Source of the DNA: Theristus sp. LFF4_11
Taxonomy: Eukaryota > Nematoda > Chromadorea > Monhysterida > Xyalidae
Direction of reading: 5' to 3'
Length of the DNA stretch: 64,000 bases
Assembly: GCA_030248135.1 (NCBI GenBank)
Contig: JASANC010004002.1
Coordinates: forward strand, 1 to 64,000
A model generated the notes under the pieces. The model ran no database searches, was not told the origin of the DNA, and was given only the letters and a program-made list of their open reading frames with translations. Shown here piece by piece: positions 23,300 to 33,700 of this stretch (positions are counted from its first letter, which is position 1; every line of letters starts with the position of its first letter). The position numbers and the translations under genes are program-made.

Positions 23300-23540
23300 C
23301 GCACCGATGACTTCATCCGAGTCAATTGTCTCCAGTCTGAAAACTCAATGTACAACCCGGTCAGAACAAGTGAGAGTTGTTTCGCCGCTTGGTCAACATG
23401 TGAGTGCCCTGCCAGGCCATGTGGCAGATGGTCTGCAGTTTGGTACGTTGACACAACGCCCGAAACCGCTGCCTCGTGCAGTTGGTGTAAAATCAACCTC
23501 CCCAGTGGCAGTGGGGACGGGTGTTGCTTCACAATTCCAA
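23300..23540 (-). pseudogene. Possible gypsy integrase zinc-binding remnant
   Basis: The minus strand reads LPLGRLILHQLHEAAVSG and then HSHVDQAAKQLSLVLTG. This recalls the H2C2 zinc-binding module of gypsy integrases (LHQLHE...GH, then HVDQWAKQC.LC). The two cysteines are lost and the middle is altered, so this is a weak call. Confidence 0.35.
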
Positions 23541-24489
23541 GCACAATGCAACAAACACATAACTATTTTTTTTTAAATCTCTGTTTTCGCCCTGAAAAGA
23601 ATCAGGTTCAAGAGTTGAGTTGTGATTTCGGGCAATGTGATGTGCATTACGTTCATATGTATTTCCTGCTGCATAGTTTATTCTCACAGTTTTGGCGAGT
23701 AAAACTTATCTAATTAGTAAACTTCCAAAGAACTACATTATCTGACGGAACAGATTGAGCATATCTGGGCACTTCGCCGCTCGTAAGCAAATTAGGCAAG
23801 TTACAGTGTAGTTTACGTATCGTAAGGTGAAATAACTTAATTTTACAAAGGTGCCATAGCATAGCATAGCAGTTTGAAAAGAACGCTCAACAAAGTGTAG
23901 TGAGAAAAACTTCCTGTATACAAATAAGCAGCAAGGTAGAGAAACGGTGGTTGAATGCTTGTGTATGTGGACAATCTTTAATCGGTGATTGGGAGTCCGA
24001 ATGGGATTTATTATCTATTTGTTGAATGTGTCGTAATTGCACGCACAGATAAGGAAAATGTTTCAAGGCTGCGCGGCAATTTGAAATCCGCAAAACTGAA
24101 CGTAATCTTGTGGTAGTTTCATGCAAGAAAATAAAAAAAACTAAACTGGTCATATTTTTTTCACACAATATAATTATTTTAATTTGTATTCGGACCGCTC
24201 GGGCGCCAAACAGCGCTCAGTTTTAGCTGTGCGGCTTGTTCACACATCATTCAACATTTTTTAAATTATGAAAACATGTGTGCCACTAATTGTCTTTTTA
24301 ATCTGTACAGTTTGCATTTCCACGTTTGCTTGTGGATTTCTTGGCATTTACGATCATGATGTTGAAAATCTATCCTCCTTCGCAATGACAACATTATGCA
24401 CATTGACGTGCATTCATTTCATTATATCGAACAGCCCGTGGCTAAATTGTTTAGTGCAGTTGTCTGCTAGTCATTTGCAATTACGGAAT

Positions 24490-24806
24490 GGCCGATATTA
24501 AAAGGCCTTGCACGCTGTAGGAAATGCCATACTGGTCGTCAATTCGCGAATGTTCAGACTGGAAACGCGTGTATCACTGTCCAATTCGATTCCCAAGTTT
24601 CCGATGAGCGCTTCGTCGACTGATTCACCGTTCAGCCACGAGTGTTCAATGGTGGTCAGCGTTATCTTCTTCTGTGTCAATCATCGGAGTGTGTCATGTA
24701 CGTCGCAGTGGGACTGCAAAGTGGAATCCTTGTGAACCGCACTAGTTCATCGTCTTTGTCCACTGGCGGGACAACTCTCGCGAATTCGATTCACGAAGAA
24801 CACTTT
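24490..24806 (-). pseudogene. Second decayed gypsy pol copy, inverted
   Basis: The reverse complement aligns with 22200-22480. Shared blocks include TTCGTGAATCGAATTCGCGA, GACGATGAACTAGTGCGGTT and CAGTCTGAACATTSGCGAAYTGACGA. It is cut at 24807 by a foldback palindrome. A segment near 27008-27036 (GCCACTGCCGGTTGTAACTT) matches 22145-22172 of the first copy and may be the displaced continuation. Confidence 0.55.
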
Positions 24807-25344
24807 ACAAGTTCGGAAAAATGCCCGAAGGGCATGAAAAAGACCAAATATTATTTCAGAATGACAGAGATAGAAAAGTGTGACACAAGGATTTTCACAA
24901 GATCAAACATTTTATGAAACGTGTGTGAACTGGAAAGTTACAAGCTGAAATAATATTTACGCCAATATCTTTTTTGTCATTCTCAAGGAAGGCACAATCT
25001 CTGTACAAATTTTATCTCACTTCATTTGATGCTGCAAAAAAAATCATTTGCTGCTGTGAACATGCTCTTTTTTATTTGTGAATACTGTATCAAATGATTT
25101 GCTTAATATGGTGTTTGCGGGCTGAACCCTTTTACGATGAGTGCGGTCACAACCGGAGCCAGTGCCTTGAAATGACAAAAATATATTGACGTAAATATTA
25201 TTTCAGTTTGTAACTTTCCAGTTCACACACGTTTCATAAAATGTTTGATCTTGTGAAAATCCTTGTGTCACACTTTTCTATCTCTGTCATTCTGAAATAA
25301 TATTTGGTCTTTTTCATGCCCTTCGGGCATTTTTCCGAACTTGT
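24807..25344. mobile_element. Foldback element with 180-bp inverted arms
   Basis: The left arm is 24807-24988 and the right arm 25165-25344. They share outward ends ACAAGTTCGGAAAAATGCCC, then GAAGGGCATGAAAAAGACCA and TGACAGAGATAGAAAAGTGT, with few mismatches. The spacer is 176 bp. It has inserted into the inverted gypsy remnant and directly adjoins the 149-bp satellite. Confidence 0.85.
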
Positions 25345-25375
25345 CTTTTTCTTTTATATCTCAAAGAGTTTATAG

Positions 25376-26645
25376 GGTTTTAGCCTATCAGACGCAGCAT
25401 AGTCGACTGCAATGGTTTCTGTTGCATTTGTATTCAGAGCAAGGATTTTTAGGAGCAAACCCTTCCGTAGACCCTTTTCAACCCAGGCACGGGTTAATAT
25501 CAGTTTTCACTAGTTTTTCGCTATTTTGCACACTATAGCCTATCAGACGAAGCATAGTTGACTACAATGGTTTCCGTTGCATTTGTAATCAGAACAACGT
25601 TTTTTTAGGAGGAAGCCCTTCACGGAGACCCTTGTCAACCCAGGCACGGGTTAATATCCGCTTTTTGTTATTTGGCACCTAAACTATAGCCTATCAGACG
25701 TAGCATAGTCGATTACATGGATACCGTGGAATTTGAAATCAGAACAACGTTTTTTAGGAGGAAACCCTTTACGGGGACCCTTTTCAACCCAGGCACGGGT
25801 TAATATCAGCTTTCTGCTATTTGGCACCTAAACTATAGCCTATCAGACGCAGCATAGTCGATTACATGGATACCGTGGAATTTCAAATCAGAACAACGTT
25901 TTTTAGGAGGAAACCCTTTACGGGGACCCTTTTCAACCCAGGCACGGGTTAATATCAACTTTTCGCTATTTGGCACCTAAACTATAGCCTATCAGACGCA
26001 GCATAGTCGATTACGTGGATACCGTGGAATTTGAAATCAGAACAACGTTTTTTAGGAGGAAACCCTTTACGGGGACCCTTTTCAACCCAGGCACGGGTTA
26101 ATATCAGCTTTTTGCTATTTGGCACCTAAACTATAGCCTATCAGACGCAGCATAGTCGATTACATGGATACCGTGGAATTTGAAATCAGAACAACGTTTT
26201 TTATGAGGAAACCCTTTACGGGGACCCTTTTCAACCCAGGCACGGGTTAATATCAGCTTTTTGCTATTTGGCACCTAAACTATAGCCTATCAGACGCAGC
26301 ATAGTCGATTACATGGATACCGTGGAATTTGAAATCAGAACAACGTTTTTAGGAGGAAACCCTTCACGGGACCCTTTTTATACCAGGCACGGGTAAAAAC
26401 AGTACCCTTTTCAACCCCGGCACAGGTAAAAAACAATGTTTCACAATTCAGCACTTAGCCTATCAGACGCAGCATGGTCGATTACATGAATACCGTGGAA
26501 TATGAAATTAGAACAACGATTTTTACCAGGAAACCCCTTAACGGGCACTCTTTTTATACCCGGCACGGGTAAAAACCGTTTTTTCACAATTCGGCACCTA
26601 GCCTATCAGACGCAGCATGGTCGATTACATAGGATACCGTACAAT
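25376..26645. repeat. Satellite array, about 149-bp monomer, nine copies
   Basis: TAGCCTATCAGACG begins copies at about 25381, 25536, 25687, 25836, 25985, 26134, 26283, 26456 and 26599. The spacings are 155, 151, 149, 149, 149, 149, 173 and 143. Each monomer holds GCATAGTCGATTACATGGAT, AACAACGTTTTTTAGGAGGA and CAACCCAGGCACGGGTTAAT. The central copies are nearly identical and the edge copies diverge, as expected for unequal exchange. Confidence 0.93.
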
Positions 26646-26700
26646 TTGGAATTCGAATTTGAACACAACTTTAGATTTTTTGTGGACACCGAAACGGTCG

Positions 26701-26742
26701 ACAACAACAACAACAACAACGACAACGACAACAACAACAACC
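26701..26742. repeat. (CAA)n microsatellite
   Basis: ACAACAACAACAACAACAAC with GAC interruptions, immediately after the satellite. Confidence 0.85.
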
Positions 26743-26989
26743 TGAATTTTTTTTCGGTTTTTTTGTTCTGTAAAATCACAGAAGCAACCGATGTTTAATT
26801 TTTTTGGTTTGGATGGATAGGGTATCGGGCCACCTTAGCACAGCAAATAGCATTTCTTGGTTTAGTCATTTATCATGAATGTTATGGTCGATTGAAATTT
26901 CAAAATATTCGCAATGAGCTTTCTGAAATAATATTGTGGGACTGCGCTGCCGCGCGTCCCACGATTATCCAACTTGGTTGGCTTATTCC

Positions 26990-27140
26990 GCATCAGTCGG
27001 TACGGTTTGCCACTGCCGGTTGTAACTTTCACGGCAATTTAAGCGGACAACGACGCAGCTCCTACGCAGCGTCCGCACCCGATCGAGCCCGCTCGACCGG
27101 CCAAATTGCGTCACTACGTTTCCCATCTGGGCGATGAACA
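26990..27140 (-). pseudogene. Probable further piece of the inverted gypsy remnant
   Basis: On the minus strand, AAGTTACAACCGGCAGTGGC aligns with AAGTTACAACCGGTAGTGGC at 22147 in the plus-strand copy. GC content is locally high relative to the flanks. No intact ORF is present. Confidence 0.4.
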
Positions 27141-27144
27141 ACAA

Positions 27145-29070
27145 CAATGGCAATTTAACGCAATTTGTTTTGCTTGCTTTCTCGTAAACATTGGCAAGAA
27201 AAAAAGTGAAAGAAAAATTTTTGCCTGAGATCCAGTGCTTGTTTTGCCACTGTCTGTCCACAGTCTAAATTACGTGTGCGGTGTAGCCTTTAAAAATTAG
27301 TTTAAAAAATACGTCAAATTTGACAACGGTTCTGAACGGCTTTCTTTTTTTCATTCAAATTTCGCACGCTCCCTGCACCCTGAAAACTGTTTAATTGGCT
27401 ACACATGTTTGTACGTGAAAAACACCACCGAAATGTCACTGCAACATCAGTTGCTGATATCTACGAGTTGATTGATCACAGTTTTCGCGCATCTTCTCAG
27501 TGCATCGTTCTTCGGTTTTACTGCTTGCCGGGTCTTTGCGGCGAATGTCCGGTTGCGGACAACCGCTTTCGGGCAGACCTTGCTCATAATTTGCACTTAT
27601 CCTTCGGCTTGTTGTTTGTTCTCATGAAAATACATAGCAAAATGTCCGCGATCAATCAATCGCTCTTTTCATGTTTGTATATGTTTTCGCCGATGAGCGA
27701 ATCCAAGTGAACGTGCAAAAGATTGGTCGACATGAAATCAATCAAAAGTGTTAAAAGGCGACGATTTTAATGCGGGCGGTGACCCGTTTAGAAAGGAACA
27801 GGCAGATAAATTGAGCTCGTTTACACCATTGAACAGAAATATCTGATAAATGGAAAATCATATTGTCAGGTCCACAGTAAGACACTACACTTCGGTTTCA
27901 TTTTATTCACAATTGTAACCAAATAATCTGATAGCTTGATCACTAACGAAGGATTGACTCATTCAAAAGGTAATATTCGTCAATCCACAATCCCGTAGTG
28001 TGAACATCGGCACGGGAAACCGTTCGGAGCTGATGTTACGGAGCAACGTCGGGAACCCGAATAGACAGTTCAGCTGAGACTCGGCTTACGGGCGTAGCAT
28101 GCCGTAAAACGGAATCTGCTGTCTGTTTTTGACACAGTCTCATTTCTTGTTCTCTTCTTGAATAATCCGCACATAACACCAATCTTTAAATACTTTTTAT
28201 TCAGCAAATTCAGCAAAAAAAGTGAAATATAATAAATCGAAAACAGCACACATAACTTACATCTTTAGCACAAAACGTCATACCAAACACAAAAGCTGAA
28301 AAAAACAAAGAAAAAGTGAGAGAGGCTACAAGAACCGCATGAAATAAAGATAAACAAGAGCGTGAAACCCACCGATAAATCAAGTCAGTTTCAGAAAAGT
28401 GTTTCAACGATGGCACCGGAAACGCGTACGAGACATGGGGTCATAAAAAACAAAACTAATTTTAAAAACTCTTTAGATCAAAAATTTCATCTACGTCTAT
28501 CAAAATGCATCATAAAACATGCATGTGACACTTTTGGTAGTTCATGAAATTTAGAACAAAAACCAATATTTTGACTTGTTTGTTACATTTGACTGTTATG
28601 CTGAAACAATAATGAATGGATGGGTAAGATGAAAAAAATCTTATAATAGTTTCTCTTGGACAACAGGCATGTTAAAAAGACTTAATCGGTGGAAAGAATT
28701 TGCATGATTGAAATGTTTTATGCAAAAAACAAATAAAATAAAAAAATCCAAAGAAAAAATTCACGGAAACACAGCCATCAATACTGCGGACAATAGCAGA
28801 GACATAACAAATATCAAGACGAAAAACAAACGCAAAAAAAATCAAATGCATTCAAATGTACCTTAATTACCATTCACTGTCAAGATTTAGTAGTTCTTGT
28901 CGAGATATAAAATCATCGGGAGAAATCCCCAAAAATTAAAAAAAAAGTTGGCAATATATTGTAACTGCGCAGGAGGTCAGAATACCATGCAGAATTTGTT
29001 GAAAAACAAAATAATACAAAATAAAAATTACGTTAATAAAAAGTTAAAACTTCACATCAAATATATTATC
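27145..29070. other. Unassigned stretch downstream of CBFB
   Basis: It is A/T-rich with no gene or named repeat recognised. Confidence 0.35.
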
Positions 29071-29072
29071 AG

Positions 29073-29267
29073 TTTTTTAGGTTCTGCAACTCAATGCGTT
29101 TTCTTTCAGACGTTGGTAGGGAAACTGTTTCAAGTTTCAATTTTATGTAAAAACTAATTCAAAATGGTCCGAGTGACCCAATCCTATTTAGGGACTCGTA
29201 TCACTTTACCAAATTAGTCGTCTTGCATGAAACTATTACCTTATGCGCGCATTGCGTCTTGGAACCA
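29073..29267 (+). mobile_element. Family-A MITE, copy abutting an inverted copy
   Basis: It starts TTTTTTAGGTTCTGCAACTC at 29073 and ends GCGCATTGCGTCTTGGAACC at 29266. Internal blocks match the family. Confidence 0.8.
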
Positions 29268-29270
29268 ATC

Positions 29271-29463
29271 AGAACTCAATGCGCGCATAGTGGTACATTG
29301 TAGTTTCTTGCAAGATAACGCGGGAATTCAAAATTGGTAAAGTGACACAAGTCCCCTAAATAGGGCTGGGTCAGTTAGGTGATTTTGAGTTGCTACCATA
29401 AACATTGAAACTAGCTTTCCTTTCTACGTCTGCAAACTCATTGAGTCGTAGTGCCTAAAAAAA
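29271..29463 (-). mobile_element. Family-A MITE, inverted copy abutting the previous one
   Basis: It starts AACTCAATGCGCGCATAGTG and ends CATTGAGTCGTAGTGCCTAA at about 29456. Together with the preceding copy it forms a palindrome of nearly 390 bp with almost no spacer. Confidence 0.8.
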
Positions 29464-30240
29464 TTGATAATAGATGCAGTTTGAAAAAAATTCAAAAGAA
29501 AATAAATGAGGCAATGATGAAGGAATATTCAAATAAAAGAATACACATGTTCAATTTTAGATTCTTCATTGTTCATGATAAAGATAAGTCAGGTTCAAAA
29601 ATGAAAACCGGAACTGAATGCATAAAAAACAAGATGAAGAACAAATTGAGGTGTTTCGCAGACGTTGCAACCGTAATACAAGGTAGTAATATAATTTTAA
29701 TAATGTGATAATAATAAAAGAAAGGACTTTTTAGAGAACTCAAGTTTTAAAGACAAAAAAAAATTTTAAAAACACTTTTTCGACAAGAATTAGGAGCGAG
29801 GAATAGTTTTTACATTAAGAGATCAAAACGCAAAATTTAAAAAAAAACTTGTGAAAGGAAACAAACATTGGAAAAAGACACGGAAATAGTGCAATACGCA
29901 ACGTCGACTGAATACCGTGTTTTGGTGAACAGCAATTTGAAAAAGACAAACATCTTATAGCGTTGCTTTGATACCGTGTAAAAATGATTTGGTGTTCCAA
30001 AGTAAAATAAACATGAAGTTTTAAACAAAAAAAACAAAACATTCAAAAGCAACAAATCATTGCTGTTCCCGTGACTGTCTATTTTTACACCAATAATTAA
30101 TAGTTTTTAAACAATAAAAGCCAAAAAAACTTGCTCAATATGACAAGGTCTGAAATGTGACATACAAAGCAGCCAGCAGCAAACATTCAAGAAACTTCTG
30201 ATCCACTCCACACCCGCCAAGGTAAACGGCAATAGCTTTT

Positions 30241-30260
30241 GTGTGTGTGTGTGTGTGTGT
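30241..30260. repeat. (GT)n microsatellite
   Basis: Ten GT units about 100 bp beyond the CBFB stop codon. Confidence 0.9.
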
Positions 30261-30361
30261 TTTGGGCATCAGCAAGTGAGAATAAAGACCATCATTGACG
30301 TGATTCACAGAAACTCATCTTGTCGCAACGATATGGTAAAAATGGTTCTTTGTTTTTGTTT

Positions 30362-30730
30362 TCAAGGCGGCTCTGTAGTGGTGGCAGTGGTGGTAGTAGC
30401 CGCCGACGTTGCCGTCGTGGTGGTGGTGCGTCTCGAAGAGGACGCCGAACTGGACGGCGGCTGTGTTGTTGTTGATGAGGTGCATGTGGTGGTGATCGTG
30501 GAGGTAGACGTCGTTGGGGTGCCGGTGATTGCTGACGACGAAATCGTTGACACCGGAACTGTTCTTATTGTCGTTGTGGTCGTGGCAGCGGTTGTTACGG
30601 TTGCTACCGTAACCTGTGGCGGTGCGCCAGACGTCGCTGCGAGACCAGCTGGGACGCTCATCAGTGACGACGACGTTGACGCCGTTTGGTGGTCGCTTGA
30701 GGCGGCCGCATGCGGGGCGGACGCTTGCTG
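30362..30730 (-). CDS. CBFB: CBFB exon 6, Thr/Ser-rich tail
   Basis: The acceptor TTGCACTTTCAG leads into QQASAPHAAASSDHQTASTS. It then runs through long T/S/A/V stretches to TTTEPP and stop TGA at 30362. It is low complexity and GC-rich against an A/T-rich background. Membership rests on frame, strand and splice site, since the sequence has no human counterpart. Confidence 0.72.
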   Translation of the reverse strand, partial: QQASAPHAAASSDHQTASTSSSLMSVPAGLAATSGAPPQVTVATVTTAATTTTTIRTVPVSTISSSAITGTPTTSTSTITTTCTSSTTTQPPSSSASSSRRTTTTTATSAATTTTATTTEPP

Positions 30731-33700
30731 CTGAAAGTGCAACGAGAAAAGTTCAGCAATTCAGCAAACAATCATCAGAAAGGCATGGAGCAAGGTCATT
30801 TTTTTAGTAGTCAATCCCCATTTAATCAGCGTTCGAAATCTGAATTGTCAAACACAAGGAAAACGCCTTTGCCCATTAACATTCGGTCCACCTTTGCCGT
30901 TGTACCAGTCCCATTTTTCTGGGTTCTCCACTTCACAGACTTGTTTCATTTGAATGTCGCAAAGTTTGACTCGTTTGTCAAACAAAGCAACTCATCACCC
31001 GTCCCGCTCAGAGAGAACCAAAATTGATGGATATGGAGACGAAACTGAAACCAGAAAAGTTTGTTTGGATATGTTCTGTTGTTGTCGTGCGGCTTCTGGA
31101 TGAACAAAACCATACAAGGGTCAGTCACATTTGTTAGCAGCAAATTTCAGCAAGAAAAGTGTGTGTGCCGTTTTACGTGTTTTTACCAAGATGGTGACAT
31201 CATACGCATTCTAGACCACCCCCCGACCAAAAACAACGCTGAAGATCACCCCATAACCGCACATGACTTGTGAAGCATCGTTTCAACAACAAAAAACGGG
31301 ACAGACACAAAGAATATTATGAAAAAAGCGACCTCCAGAAAGCACTTGCTGCCCGTTTTGATTGATGCGTTGCTGCGGTGCGCTCCGGAAGTTTGCTTTT
31401 TTGTTCTTCTTGTCAGAAAGCGGAGCAACCTGCCTGATGATTGGTTGTATCACCGCCAACCAATCACCGGCGCGTCTCATTGCTCCAAACTCGACCACTC
31501 AGTTTAGTCGCAGACACAAATGAGTATGGTTTTGTTTCAGTCGCACACACTTGTGTGACCGCCGCGTATCCGGCGCACCTCAAAGTGTCCGTGTGTGTTT
31601 TTTTTCAATGTGTTTGTTTGTATGTGTTTTGTTTTGTTTTGTGTAACATTACTGAAAATGCGGCAAAAAACGACAAAAGGACCGCGCTCGAAAGACCTTG
31701 GATTACGGCTCGTACAGGGTGTGCCACACATACCACACGCGCATGCTGTACATGCGCTCACGCATCAATCAATTTGTTTTCACTGCTCGTTTTATTTGCA
31801 CACGCAAAAGTTGCCGTTTTTTCTCAGAATGTCGGTCACGACGACGTGCTTTTCTCTTTCAATCTGAGTCAATAACAATCAGTCAATTTTCAATTTCGAC
31901 GTTGTTTGTTGTTCGCCTGCAGCTGCCGTTAACTCGGTTTTTCGGTCGTTTTGACATTGACCAAATTGGACTTGATTAATTGGTTACTGTATATAATGTC
32001 AACACCGAAGAGCGACTTGATTTTGGCTCCCATAGCAGAGTGTGTCGTCGTGTGTTTGGTCGGACAAAACAGGTGGACGAAGATTTTCGTCGTGCCGCGT
32101 AAACCGCACCTTCGCCGGGCATTTTTCAAGATTTGGAAGAAACTTGCATACCATGAGCACTGTACATATGTGTCTGGTTTTGGCCTTCGGAGGCACCTAT
32201 TGCAACTTGCTCTTCTGTTCGTTGATTGGCTGACAACTTTTAAATCTTTTAAGCCGCAGATTGAATCGATCTCGGAGCTTGGCTTAGCAAATCAATTAAT
32301 GGGCTGAATTGGTGCATGAACATGCTGCAGAATGTTGCATTGATGGCAAACTGTTGCCTGACTGCCTTGGAAATGTTCCATTTTTTGTCACTTTTGTGCT
32401 GACCCCTTGACTATGTACTTTTCAACAAGAATATCATAAAAATGGAATTGACATGGCGTAAAATTGGGTTGATATGGGCGTTCCGGCATGGCCCCATTTG
32501 GAATCGAAACAAGTTCAAGTTCATTCGCATGCCCAAAAGTCAGTTGGTGAGTGTCATGGAAGATATTTATGAGCGGTCATTAGGGGGTGTCCCTTGATCA
32601 GCTATCAGTGACGTAACACCCCATGTCCTTCAATGTGACACAACTCTTGCAGCCTTTGGTGTACTGATGTGCGTGGCGCATGAATTGTGTGTTCGAAACA
32701 AACTCTGAAATTGCTGCGAGATTGTTGAAGGTCACTCAATGGTTTTTTTGGCTTCACAAATCACAATTACCAGTTTTGGTGACCGAGGCAATGCAACATT
32801 GTTTCAACAGAATTTTGTTTTTTGTTGTTTCAGTTCAACAACAAGTCGAACCGACCGTTTTTCCCTGACAAAAATCGTTACAAAGTTGACGTTTTTGAAA
32901 CAAGGAACTGGGTTTCTCTTCTGGCCCACCCCTTTTCAGTGCTGGTCCCCAGTCCTCAACGTTTTCCAGACAAAATTTTTCGCCCATTATTACAAGCAAC
33001 AAACGTTTCGGTTTGTACAATTAACGTCAAATGAGCGCCTTTAATACGGTATCTATCGCATGTGGTCTCGACACGATCTTCCTGACAGTTCAGATTCAGG
33101 TGAACATGAAAAAGTACCCGCACTTTTTTCGTCAACGTTGAATTGGTAAACGGTATGTAGTAATCGTAGTCGGTTTCCATGATGTTTTGACACTTGATTC
33201 TACAGAATTGTGAGATGATATGATTTTTATTGGTGATCGCGCAGTGGTGCACAGAAGTAAGGTGCTGTCACCTTTGATTACATCTAATCTGCTGAAACGT
33301 GTATTTATTGGTGTAATGCGGTTTTGTCGCGCGCAAAAGTGCTACTATTGAGCAAAACGGTCAAACACACGCGCATGCGTAAAAAAACTATGCAGCACGC
33401 TGATTGGAAGCAGTACGTTCTTGCTGCCAATCGGAGCGCTGCACTATTCGAGAGGTGTGTGTTTGCGTGTTGTATCGACTGTGACACGTTTTTAGCACCC
33501 GTTTCTCCTGCAGTCCTGTTTGTCTGCTATGTGGTTGTTCATGGGCGGTAATCTAGTTTGATAAACGGTCCCCGGGATGAAAATTGACTCTGGTATTTCC
33601 ACACTGTTCAAGGCGCTTGATGCGTTTGTAGGTTTTTTGGATTGCAAAGTTGATCATTTTTTTGCTTGTTTGTTGTGTGTTGCTGTTGAGTTGGTCCAGT

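Noticed and set aside
24268..24501. 77-residue open frame with a signal-peptide-like start (MKTCVPLIVFLICTVC)
   Set aside because: It is short, has no conserved remainder, and overlaps the edge of the retrotransposon remnant. Hydrophobic starts arise easily in this T-rich DNA.
25376..26645. CRISPR-like regular repeats
   Set aside because: The whole 149-bp monomer is repeated without unique spacers, in animal DNA. This is a satellite.
30243..30734. 163-codon Val/Asp-rich plus-strand open frame
   Set aside because: It is the antisense of the Thr/Ser-rich CBFB last exon.
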